Below, piece after piece: positions 7,856 through 13,109 of a stretch of 13,109 nt of DNA; position 1 is the stretch's first letter; every line of letters starts with the position of its first letter. A model generated the notes under the pieces. It did no database searches and was not told the origin of the DNA. It saw only the letters and a list, made by a program, of their open reading frames with translations. Both the position numbers and the translations under genes were made by a program. The stretch comes from DASRDR01 sp044867785 (GTDB lineage Bacteria; Methylomirabilota; Methylomirabilia; Rokubacteriales; DASRDR01), in contig JBIOVM010000111.1 of the NCBI GenBank assembly GCA_044867785.1, positions 1 through 13,109 on the forward strand, given 5' to 3'.

Positions 7856-7921
7856 GGCCGTCGCTCCGTGCCGGCACCGGCGAGGTGCGGACCCGCCGGC
7901 ACCGGTGTCAGGGAATGAGAC
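7856..7921. repeat. Short spacer with repeated GCCGGCACCGG
   Basis: The 66-base gap between the DUF4331 and TPR genes has GCCGGCACCGG twice (7870-7880 and 7895-7905), spaced 25 bases apart. The first copy overlaps a 10-base palindrome, GTGCCGGCAC (7869-7878). It could be a regulator site or an mRNA hairpin that sets relative expression of the two genes. The signal is weak in GC-rich sequence. Confidence 0.3.
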
Positions 7922-9421
7922 TCAGCAGGGATTCACGTCCGGATAGAGCGCCTGCTCGCCGCAGTCCATGTGGAGCGGGCTCCGCCCGCCGTGGGGCGTC
8001 GGCAGGAACGGGAACTGCCCGTAGATGCCGTTCGCGGTCAGGAACGAGCCCTCGGCGCCGACGTTGAAGTTCACGCCGTCGCCGAGCCGGGGGAAGGCCG
8101 CCGGGTCGTCGGCCACCAGGATCCCGCCGACCACCCGGAGGGCGATGTCCGTCACGTCGTCGTTCGGCCGCCGACCGTTCGGGAAGCCGGCGTTGTCCCC
8201 CGCGAGGACGCCGAGCCGCTTCTGAGCGTCGGGCGCGGTTGGGGCGACGCCGACGTCGAGCCGTAGGAGCTCCGAGCACCGGTCGTTCTTCCCGCAGGTG
8301 CCGTCGCCGCTGTACTGGAGGAGCACGGCGACTAGGTCGGTGCGCCCCGCGGTCGGGAACGTGGTGCCGAAGCGGAGGTTCAGGACGGCGGCCAGGCTCG
8401 GGTTCAGATAGAAGTCGACGAACTGATCCTCGTCCTTGGGGTCGCTCGCGTTCCACCGGTCCTTCCGGTCGGTGGGGATAATGAGCTCGTTGACGAGCGG
8501 ATTCCCCATGCGGGCCACCTGCACCCACCCCCCCGAGCCGGTCGAGGTGCCGTCACCCTTGCGCTGGAGGTTTTTCTGGCGGCTGGTCGAGGCGTAGAGC
8601 CCGAGCACGGCGCTCGGATCGGACGTCAGCTCCTCGATCGGGATCTCGAGGGCGATCGTGCTCACGTTGAAGCCGGAGAACGTGTCGACCCCGAACGGGT
8701 TGGCCGCGTCGTTTCCGTCCTCGCCCGCGTCGAGGATCGGCGGGGTGCGCCGGAGGTTGACCGTGTCGAACGTCGCGCCGAGGTCGATGTAGAAGGTCTC
8801 GTCCCTCTGCCCGGCGAAGACGCGCCCGCCGTTCGACAGGGGATAGACGCCCTGCGCGGCCAGCGCCTCGTAGTTCGGCGTGGTCAGGGGACCCACGTTG
8901 GATGGCACCGCGACCATCTCCTGCGTGCCCAGCTCACGCTGGCGGCCGTTCTTGATCTCGGTGACGGTGAAGGTCTGACGGATGCCGATCCCGGCCGCGT
9001 CGGGCCCGGAGAGGGCCGTGATCGGCGGCACCGCCGCGTAGCCCACCGGGAGTCGCAGCTGCTTCACGACTCCCTCGATCCGCGTTTTGAAGCGGATCTC
9101 GTAGACGACGTTCTCCGCCGTCCCGTTGCGGTTGGTGTCGACGTTGAACGCGTAGCGCACCTGATCGTCGAAGTTGAAGTAGTTGGGGCCGGAGCTCGGC
9201 TCCTGGCCGGGGATGACGTTCATGACGAGGACAACCTTGGTCGGGTCGGTCCAGCTGCGGAAGAAGTACACATCCGTGATGTCCGCCGCCGGATCGAGGG
9301 CGATCAGCGGCGCCTCCCGGTGGCTGGCCGCTCCCGCGGAGCCGACCACCGCAAGGAGCTGGAGGAGAATCAGGAGCCCGGCGACCGCGTGGGCGGGGAA
9401 ACGATGCTTGTCACGTTGCAT
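7922..9421 (-). CDS. Secreted DUF4331 family protein
   Basis: The 499-residue protein starts at ATG 9421, with GGGAGGT 5 bases upstream; the open frame continues 38 codons further but without family resemblance. The signal peptide (LLILLQLLAVVGSAGA) precedes ASHREAPLIALDPAADITDV, the hallmark start of DUF4331. AGA at 29-31 would put A32-S33-H34 at the mature N-terminus. The rest looks beta-rich and includes NVSTIALEIPIEEL and GLYASTSR, typical of the family. Four cysteines occur late: two in a CGKNDRC segment, plus C487 and C499, the last residue. They are candidates for disulfides in the envelope. It heads the minus run, divergent from the ECF sigma gene. DUF4331 has no established biochemical role; the link to metals is my inference from the neighbours. 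Confidence 0.92.
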   Translation of the reverse strand: MQRDKHRFPAHAVAGLLILLQLLAVVGSAGAASHREAPLIALDPAADITDVYFFRSWTDPTKVVLVMNVIPGQEPSSGPNYFNFDDQVRYAFNVDTNRNGTAENVVYEIRFKTRIEGVVKQLRLPVGYAAVPPITALSGPDAAGIGIRQTFTVTEIKNGRQRELGTQEMVAVPSNVGPLTTPNYEALAAQGVYPLSNGGRVFAGQRDETFYIDLGATFDTVNLRRTPPILDAGEDGNDAANPFGVDTFSGFNVSTIALEIPIEELTSDPSAVLGLYASTSRQKNLQRKGDGTSTGSGGWVQVARMGNPLVNELIIPTDRKDRWNASDPKDEDQFVDFYLNPSLAAVLNLRFGTTFPTAGRTDLVAVLLQYSGDGTCGKNDRCSELLRLDVGVAPTAPDAQKRLGVLAGDNAGFPNGRRPNDDVTDIALRVVGGILVADDPAAFPRLGDGVNFNVGAEGSFLTANGIYGQFPFLPTPHGGRSPLHMDCGEQALYPDVNPC

Positions 9422-9657
9422 GGTGACCTCCCGGTGCGAGATGCGAGGCGTTGCCTCACCCGCCCCTACGCGCCGGAGGCGCTGGCCGGATCTCGGTGGC
9501 GGTGGCTCGCGGACGCGCGCCACGTGAGGCCACACTCCACCGTTTACGCTACGAGCGCCGGCGACGGAGCGGATCGCGCGCGTTCAGAGAGGGGGGAGGC
9601 GCCGCGGGACGTCGTTCCTCTTGCCGGAGGCCGCGTCACTCTGCTACACCACTCAGC
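9422..9657. promoter_or_regulatory. Divergent intergenic region between DUF4331 and ECF sigma genes
   Basis: These 236 bases should contain the start signals for both the minus run and the sigma/anti-sigma pair. Close to the DUF4331 start there is a small hairpin, GAGGCGTTGCCTC (9445-9457), in its leader. A minus-strand GGAAC (about 9616) resembles an ECF -35 element, but I see no CGTC-like -10 at the right spacing, so no promoter is called. A more AT-containing CCGTTTACGCTACGAG segment (9540-9555) is the best place to look for start sites. Confidence 0.45.
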
Positions 9658-10233
9658 ATGGGGACGGTCGCCCCGGACGCGACGGTCCGGCTCCTCGGAG
9701 AGATCGCGCGGGGCGACCGCGACGCCTTCGCGCGCTTCTACGATCTCCACGCCGCGCTCGTGCACACGTTCGCGCTGAGGATCCTTCGCGAGCGCGGGGA
9801 GGCGGAGGAGGTCGTGCAGGACGTCTTCGTCCAGGTCTGGCGGCAGGCGGAGACGTACAGCGCGGACCGCGGGACGCCCGAGGCGTGGCTCATCACCCTG
9901 ACCCGGAGCCGAGGCATCGATAAACTTCGTTCTAGACGTAGACGTGATGAGATGGCGCGACCGGCCGACAATCCCGATCGGCTCCCGGCGCCGGCCGTGG
10001 CGGAGAGCGCGACCGGCCAGGCCGAAGCGCGCGCGACGCTCGGCGGGGCCCTGGCGGACCTGCCGGCGGCGCAGCGCAGCGTGCTGGAGCTCGCGTACTT
10101 CGACGGCCTCACGCAGAGCGAGATCGCGGCGCGCCTCGGCGAGCCGCTCGGGACGGTGAAGACGCGGATGCGGAGCGGGCTGGAGCGGCTCCGCGGCGCC
10201 CTGTCGGCGGGGCGCCAGGCGGCGGGGACATGA
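9658..10233 (+). CDS. ECF-type RNA polymerase sigma factor (SigK-like)
   Basis: The 191-residue protein begins at ATG 9658 with residues resembling the family; the open frame extends 69 codons upstream, but that part is Arg/Gly-rich noise. Region sigma-2 spans about 24-95 (FYDLHAALVHTFALRIL, EEVVQDVFVQVWRQ, WLITLTRSRGIDKLRSRRR) and sigma-4 about 128-182 (LPAAQRSVLELAYFDGLTQS, IAARLGEPLGTVKTRM). There is no sigma-3, as expected for the ECF group. No good ribosome site lies close to the ATG. The stop overlaps the anti-sigma start by four bases (ATGA), the usual paired arrangement. It is transcribed divergently from the DUF4331-TPR-permease run, its likely target. An AT-rich stretch with rare AGA codons interrupts the gene at about 9915-9955, in region 2.4. 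Confidence 0.93.
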   Translation: MGTVAPDATVRLLGEIARGDRDAFARFYDLHAALVHTFALRILRERGEAEEVVQDVFVQVWRQAETYSADRGTPEAWLITLTRSRGIDKLRSRRRRDEMARPADNPDRLPAPAVAESATGQAEARATLGGALADLPAAQRSVLELAYFDGLTQSEIAARLGEPLGTVKTRMRSGLERLRGALSAGRQAAGT

Positions 10234-11009
10234 GCCACGACACGCGGCTCGAGCAGGCGGCGGACGTCTACGCGCTGGGCGCCCTCGACGGCGAGGAGCT
10301 CGTCGAGTTCGAGACCCACTTGGCCACGGGCTGTGCGGCGTGCGCGGCGCGGCTCCGCGAGATGCGGGAGGCGCTCGCGGCCTTGCCGCGGACGCTGCCG
10401 CCGGTGCCCCCCCCGCCCTCGCTCCGGGCCCGAGTCCTCGAGCGGCTCGGCGCCGAGCGCCCGCGCGCGCCTGCGCCCGCGGCGCTCGGGCCGGCGCGAC
10501 GCGGCCGCGTCCTCTGGTGGGCGGGATGGGCCGGGCTCGCCGCGGCGGCCGCCCTGCTCGTGGTCGTCAACACGCAGCTCGCGAGCACACGGGGGGAGAT
10601 CCGGGCGCTGCAGGACCGGGTCGCGTCGCTCCAGACGGAGCTCGCCGATCGCGAGCGGACGCTCGGGTTCCTGTCCGATCCCAACGTGCGCTACGTGAGT
10701 CTGGCCGGCCAGAAGCCGACGCCCGAGGCCACGGCGTGGCTCCTCTGGAATCCGACCACGCGGCAGGGGCTGCTCCTGGCGCGCGGCCTGCCCGCGCCGC
10801 CGCCGGGGCATGCCTACGAGCTCTGGGCGCTCGCGGGGCCGCAGCCGGTTCCGGCCGGCGTGTTCGGCGTCGACGCGGTGGGTCGGGCGCTCCTCAGGGT
10901 TCCCGCGCTCCCGGCCGACCGCACCTTCGACGCGTTCGCCGTGACGCTGGAGCCGGCCGGCGGCGTCCCCCAGCCCACCGGCCCCATGCACCTCCACGGC
11001 AAGGTGTAG
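10230..11009 (+). CDS. RskA-type anti-sigma factor
   Basis: The 259-residue protein has the layout of anti-sigma-K factors. A cytoplasmic N-terminal domain (ADVYALGALDGEELVEFETH) ends in H30-x4-C35-x2-C38, close to the zinc-associated anti-sigma motif. A Pro/Ala linker follows, then one membrane helix (about 94-113), a short coiled coil (about 118-148), and an extracytoplasmic RskA domain (to about 250: AWLLWNPTTRQGLLLARGLP, AYELWAL, PVPAGVF, FAVTLEPAGGVPQPTGPM). The tail reads MHLHGKV; many relatives have a plain hydrophobic segment there. It should hold the ECF sigma factor inactive until an envelope signal triggers proteolysis. Translation is coupled to the sigma gene by the ATGA overlap. 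The signal is unknown; envelope metal or oxidative state are both reasonable guesses. Confidence 0.92.
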   Translation: MSHDTRLEQAADVYALGALDGEELVEFETHLATGCAACAARLREMREALAALPRTLPPVPPPPSLRARVLERLGAERPRAPAPAALGPARRGRVLWWAGWAGLAAAAALLVVVNTQLASTRGEIRALQDRVASLQTELADRERTLGFLSDPNVRYVSLAGQKPTPEATAWLLWNPTTRQGLLLARGLPAPPPGHAYELWALAGPQPVPAGVFGVDAVGRALLRVPALPADRTFDAFAVTLEPAGGVPQPTGPMHLHGKV

Positions 11010-11094
11010 CGGGGTCGGGCCTCGATTCCTGACAATCCCCCCGCGGCCGCGGCCCCGGCCGGCTGAACTGTATCGAAGTCAAGGCCTGACCCCG
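11010..11094. repeat. REP-like inverted repeat between convergent genes
   Basis: The left arm 11010-11029 starts directly after the anti-sigma stop codon. The right arm 11075-11094 is its imperfect reverse complement: 16 of 20 match, 18 of 20 pair if G-U is allowed. The core is GGGGTCAGGCCTTGA on the minus strand. The 45-base interior holds a 12-base palindrome, CCGCGGCCGCGG (11041-11052). From memory, similar GGGGTCAGG(C/T)CTTGA arms occur as dispersed REP elements in GC-rich bacteria. It could also act as a bidirectional terminator for the two convergent genes. Confidence 0.55.
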
Positions 11095-11699
11095 AAGATG
11101 CCGCTGACGGACTTGAAGGGGACCAGGACGCCGTGCTCGGAGAGCCGGACGGGCGCGCTCGCGTCCTCGAAGAGCGAGAGGAGCGCGACCTGCTCCGGTA
11201 GCGGCCAGTCCCGGTGCCCGGGGCCCAGCCGGTGCGAGACGCGGGCGCGGGGGAACGCGGCGATCAGATCGCGCCGAAGCGCCCGCACCGCCGCCTCGAG
11301 CCCCGCCCAGCCGGCGAGGTCGAGTAGGTAGGCCTCCAGGAGGTCGTGCCGCTGCCCGAGGGCCGCGACCTCGGCCTCCAGCGCCGCCCCGAGCGTCAGG
11401 ACGAACGCGATCGCCCGATCGGCGCCGGCCAGGTGGCGCGCGACCGCGCGCCCGGAAAAGGACGGGCCCTCCGCGAGGACGACGCGCGCCTCGGCGACCG
11501 TGGCGACCCGGACCAGGCGCAGCGCGGCCACGGGCACGGCCAGCTCGCCCGCGCGCCCGGTCATCGTCCGCGTCGCGTCCCACACCGGCGCCGGCGCCTG
11601 GTCCCGCCGTCGGTACCGCGCGAGCCGGAGGACGGTCCAGGGGTCGACGGTGAGCCGATCGGGCCGCCAGGGGACGACGCGGCCGGGCTCGACGCGCAC
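11079..11699 (-). CDS. Vitamin-B12-dependent methionine synthase activation domain-like protein
   Basis: The 206-residue protein begins at GTG 11699, with GGAG 3 bases before it. It resembles the reactivation (SAM-binding) domain found at the C-terminus of cobalamin-dependent methionine synthase MetH. The clues are the helical FVLTLGAALEAEVAAL (about 100-115), LLEAYLLDLAGWAGLEAA, then GPGHRDWPLPEQVALLSLF and VRLSEHGVLVPFKSVSGIFG near the end, matching the family's PGY..W....Q and L..KSVSG motifs. In MetH this domain rebinds SAM to remethylate oxidised cob(II)alamin; free-standing versions are thought to do this for separate corrinoid methyltransferases. No other methyltransferase gene is in view. 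The last codons and stop (GVRP, TGA) lie in the right arm of the REP-like repeat. Confidence 0.78.
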   Translation of the reverse strand: MRVEPGRVVPWRPDRLTVDPWTVLRLARYRRRDQAPAPVWDATRTMTGRAGELAVPVAALRLVRVATVAEARVVLAEGPSFSGRAVARHLAGADRAIAFVLTLGAALEAEVAALGQRHDLLEAYLLDLAGWAGLEAAVRALRRDLIAAFPRARVSHRLGPGHRDWPLPEQVALLSLFEDASAPVRLSEHGVLVPFKSVSGIFGVRP

Positions 11700-11822
11700 C
11701 TACTCCTGACCGTACCTCGGAGAGTAGGGCCCGTGCAGGAGCCCTCGGCCCTCGACGGCGAGCTGCGCGTTCGCCTGCTCGGCGACGCCGCGAGCCTGGT
11801 CCGTCGAGTACCCGATGTGCAA
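11700..11822 (-). CDS. Possible 40-residue small protein
   Basis: From TTG 11822 to TAG 11702-11700 the frame encodes 40 residues (LHIGYSTDQARGVAEQANAQ, then LAVEGRGLLHGPYSPRYGQE). Nearly all codons end in G or C, as in the true genes here. AAAGGA lies 4 bases before the TTG, and a promoter-like TTGACA/CATCAT pair lies just upstream. The stop codon directly abuts the GTG of the reactivation-domain gene, in the same frame, so coupling is likely. The same-frame open stretch extends upstream to a TGA at about 11875, so a GC-rich non-coding explanation or a broken gene remains possible. I recognise no family. Confidence 0.45.
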   Translation of the reverse strand: MHIGYSTDQARGVAEQANAQLAVEGRGLLHGPYSPRYGQE

Positions 11823-11847
11823 GGTGTCCTTTCGCAGAGCCGGCCCG

Positions 11848-11877
11848 ATGATGGCGCTCGCTCCGGCAACGTGTCAA
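11848..11877 (-). promoter_or_regulatory. Sigma-70-like promoter for the small ORF and reactivation-domain gene
   Basis: On the minus strand a perfect TTGACA (11877-11872) is followed, 18 bases on, by CATCAT (11853-11848), 4 of 6 matches to TATAAT. Transcription would begin near 11841, about 20 bases before the TTG start at 11822. Confidence 0.5.
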
Positions 11878-11976
11878 CCATTCGCCGGTCTGCCTGTTCC
11901 TCCTGGCGGGTCTCATGCGGGGCGCAGGAGCCCGTCCGCGGCCGCGCCGGAAAGCCTCCCCGGCGGGACCGCCCTC

Positions 11977-12004
11977 TTGACGGGTCTCGCCCCCTTCCTA
12001 TAAT
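11977..12004 (+). promoter_or_regulatory. Strong sigma-70-like promoter for the dehydrogenase gene
   Basis: TTGACG (11977-11982) and a perfect TATAAT (11999-12004) are separated by 16 bases. This is the clearest promoter in the window. The start of transcription would fall near 12011, leaving a leader of about 70 bases before the ATG at 12084. Confidence 0.8.
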
Positions 12005-12083
12005 CGACCCGTTCCGCGCCGCGACGCCGGGTGCGAAGTCTGCCCGGAGATTCCCCGCGAGCGCCTGGGAGGAGACGGACGTC

Positions 12084-12983
12084 ATGCAGGGACCGATCGG
12101 ATTCATCGGGCTCGGGATCATGGGGCGTCCCATGGCCAAGAACCTCCTGAAGGCCGGCCACGCGCTCGTGGTCCACAACCGGAGCCAGGCTGCCGTCCAC
12201 GAGCTCGCGGGTCTCGGCGCCAAGACGGCCGAATCGCCCGCCGCGGTCGCGCGAGCCGCGGGCGACGTGATCGTCACGATGCTCCCCAACTCGCCCGACG
12301 TGGAGACGGTGGCGCTCGGGCCCAAGGGCCTGCTCGAGGGCGTGCGGGCGGGCCAGATCCTCGTCGACATGTCCACCATCTCGCCGATCGTCTCCCAGAA
12401 GGTCGGCGCCGCGCTTGCCCCGAAGGGCGTGAAGATGCTGGACGCCCCGGTCTCCGGCGGGGAGAAGGGCGCCGTCGAGGGCATCCTGTCGATCATGGTC
12501 GGGGGCGAGGCCGGCGAGTTCCAGCAGGTCCTGCCGGTCTTCCAGGCCATGGGGAAGACGATCACGCACCTGGGGCCGCTCGGCGCCGGTGGCTTCACCA
12601 AGCTCGCGAACCAGATCATCGTCGCCGTCAACCTGACCGCGCTGGCCGAGGCCTTGACGCTGGCGGCGAAGGCGGGGCTCGACATCGAGCTGACGCTCAA
12701 GGCGCTCGGCGGCGGCCTCGCCGGCTCCCGCTGCCTCGACCAGAAGACGCCGAACTATCTGGCGCACGAGTTCAAGCCCGGGTTCAAGATCGACCTCCAC
12801 TACAAGGACCTCGGGCTCATCGCCGACGCCGCCCGCGCCCTCGGTGTCCCGCTCCCGGCCACCGCCGTCGTGCAGGAGCTCTTCAGCGCGGCGCGCGCGA
12901 AGGGTCGGGGGCAGCTCGACCACTCGGGCATCGTGACGGTGCTGGAGGACCTCGCCGGCACCCAGGTGAAGAAGCACGCATGA
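12084..12983 (+). CDS. garR: 2-hydroxy-3-oxopropionate reductase-type beta-hydroxyacid dehydrogenase
   Basis: The 299-residue protein starts at ATG 12084, with a GGAGGAG ribosome site about 9 bases upstream and the -10/-35 pair at 11977-12004. Longer upstream readings of the frame are non-coding. It shows the beta-hydroxyacid dehydrogenase signatures in order: nucleotide-binding GFIGLGIMGRPMAKNL (6-21), substrate motif DAPVSGGEKGA (120-130), catalytic lysine K173 in GGFTKLANQ, and K241 in HYKDLGLI. Cytosolic members reduce tartronate semialdehyde to glycerate or oxidise 3-hydroxyisobutyrate with NAD(P). The GarR-like C-terminal segment makes tartronate semialdehyde reductase more likely. A 3-hydroxyisobutyrate or succinic-semialdehyde reductase role cannot be excluded. 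The next gene begins 31 bases later and is probably co-transcribed. Confidence 0.88.
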   Translation: MQGPIGFIGLGIMGRPMAKNLLKAGHALVVHNRSQAAVHELAGLGAKTAESPAAVARAAGDVIVTMLPNSPDVETVALGPKGLLEGVRAGQILVDMSTISPIVSQKVGAALAPKGVKMLDAPVSGGEKGAVEGILSIMVGGEAGEFQQVLPVFQAMGKTITHLGPLGAGGFTKLANQIIVAVNLTALAEALTLAAKAGLDIELTLKALGGGLAGSRCLDQKTPNYLAHEFKPGFKIDLHYKDLGLIADAARALGVPLPATAVVQELFSAARAKGRGQLDHSGIVTVLEDLAGTQVKKHA

Positions 12984-13004
12984 CCTCCACGCGCTCCGGA
13001 GGTC
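12982..13004 (+). promoter_or_regulatory. Hairpin covering the ribosome site of the downstream gene
   Basis: GACCTCC (12982-12988) and GGAGGTC (12998-13004) are a perfect 7-bp inverted repeat with a 9-base loop. The right arm contains the GGAGG ribosome site of the gene at 13015. The left arm overlaps the dehydrogenase stop codon (TGA 12981-12983). Ribosomes ending the upstream gene would open it, which would couple translation of the two. Confidence 0.5.
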
Positions 13005-13014
13005 GCTCGAGCCG

Positions 13015-13109
13015 ATGATCAAGGTCCGCCGGGTCAAGAAGGGCGACCTCTCGCGGATGCGCGAGGTCGTCGAGGCCGCCTTCGGCGACTTCTTCGAGCG
13101 CCAGCTGGG
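13015..13109 (+). CDS. Probable GNAT-family N-acetyltransferase (5' part only)
   Basis: Only the first 31 full codons are in the window (ATG 13015, MIKVRRVKKGDLSRMREVVE, then AAFGDFFERQL). The opening beta strand followed by a 'GDL..M...V..AFG' helix matches the usual start of GNAT acetyltransferases, such as RimI-like proteins. GGAGG lies 12 bases upstream, within the hairpin at 12982-13004. The acetyl-CoA-binding motif is outside the window, so the call rests on N-terminal resemblance only. Confidence 0.5.
   Translation, partial: MIKVRRVKKGDLSRMREVVEAAFGDFFERQL

Noticed and set aside
6363..7877. 504-codon minus frame overlapping the TPR gene
   Set aside because: Arg/Pro/Gly-rich product typical of an off-frame reading in GC-rich DNA; the 6509-7855 frame has regular TPR units and a signal peptide.
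9451..9657. N-terminal extension of the ECF sigma frame
   Set aside because: Arg-rich non-family sequence; region sigma-2 begins at the expected distance from ATG 9658.
9594..9657. ECF-type GGAAC-CGTC promoter in the divergent region
   Set aside because: A minus-strand GGAAC exists, but no CGTC or CGTT-like -10 is found at 15-17 bases, so I do not call it.
10894..11916. 340-codon minus frame across anti-sigma and reactivation genes
   Set aside because: Composition is Arg/Gly/Ala noise; both underlying regions have well supported genes in other frames.
11346..12083. N-terminal extension of the dehydrogenase frame back to 11346
   Set aside because: The extension runs across the opposite-strand reactivation gene, the small ORF and the TATAAT promoter. 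The family start and a ribosome site are at 12084.

Overview
The window is very GC-rich with strong G/C bias at third codon positions, so spurious long open frames lie opposite almost every real gene. Gene density, the sigma-70-like promoters and the protein families point to a free-living GC-rich bacterium. It could be a Rokubacteria/Methylomirabilota-like or deltaproteobacterium-like lineage, but nothing here fixes the taxon. I saw no rRNA, tRNA, CRISPR array, prophage or insertion sequence.

Layout. (1) 1-2475, minus strand: alanine dehydrogenase (ald) followed by a class-III PLP aminotransferase of the glutamate-1-semialdehyde aminomutase type, cut by the window edge; an amino-acid catabolism pair. 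(2) 2749-9421, minus strand: a five-gene run in the order DUF4331 secreted protein, secreted TPR protein, RcnA-like NicO permease with an exported N-terminal domain and a 50-residue His/Asp loop, second smaller NicO/UreH-like permease, and a lipoprotein with two tandem copies of a His-containing helical domain. A terminator-like pair of hairpins follows (2676-2720). (3) 9658-11009, plus strand, divergent from region 2: an ECF sigma factor and its RskA-type anti-sigma factor, overlapping by 4 bases. (4) 11010-11094: an imperfect inverted repeat resembling a REP element between convergent genes. (5) 11079-11822, minus strand: a protein related to the methionine synthase reactivation domain, preceded by a possible 40-residue ORF with its own promoter. 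(6) 11977-13109, plus strand: a sigma-70 promoter, a 2-hydroxy-3-oxopropionate reductase-type dehydrogenase, and the start of a probable GNAT acetyltransferase.

The most interesting part is regions 2 and 3 together (2749-11009). The two permeases belong to the nickel/cobalt NicO superfamily. The exported components carry His or His/Met motifs: a His at or near the predicted mature N-terminus of the DUF4331 protein and the large permease, an HGHMGM stretch behind the lipoprotein cysteine, and HLH at the extracytoplasmic end of the anti-sigma factor. My inference is an envelope transition-metal handling system controlled by an ECF sigma/anti-sigma switch. The metal, the direction of transport and the roles of the DUF4331, TPR and repeat proteins cannot be read from sequence alone.
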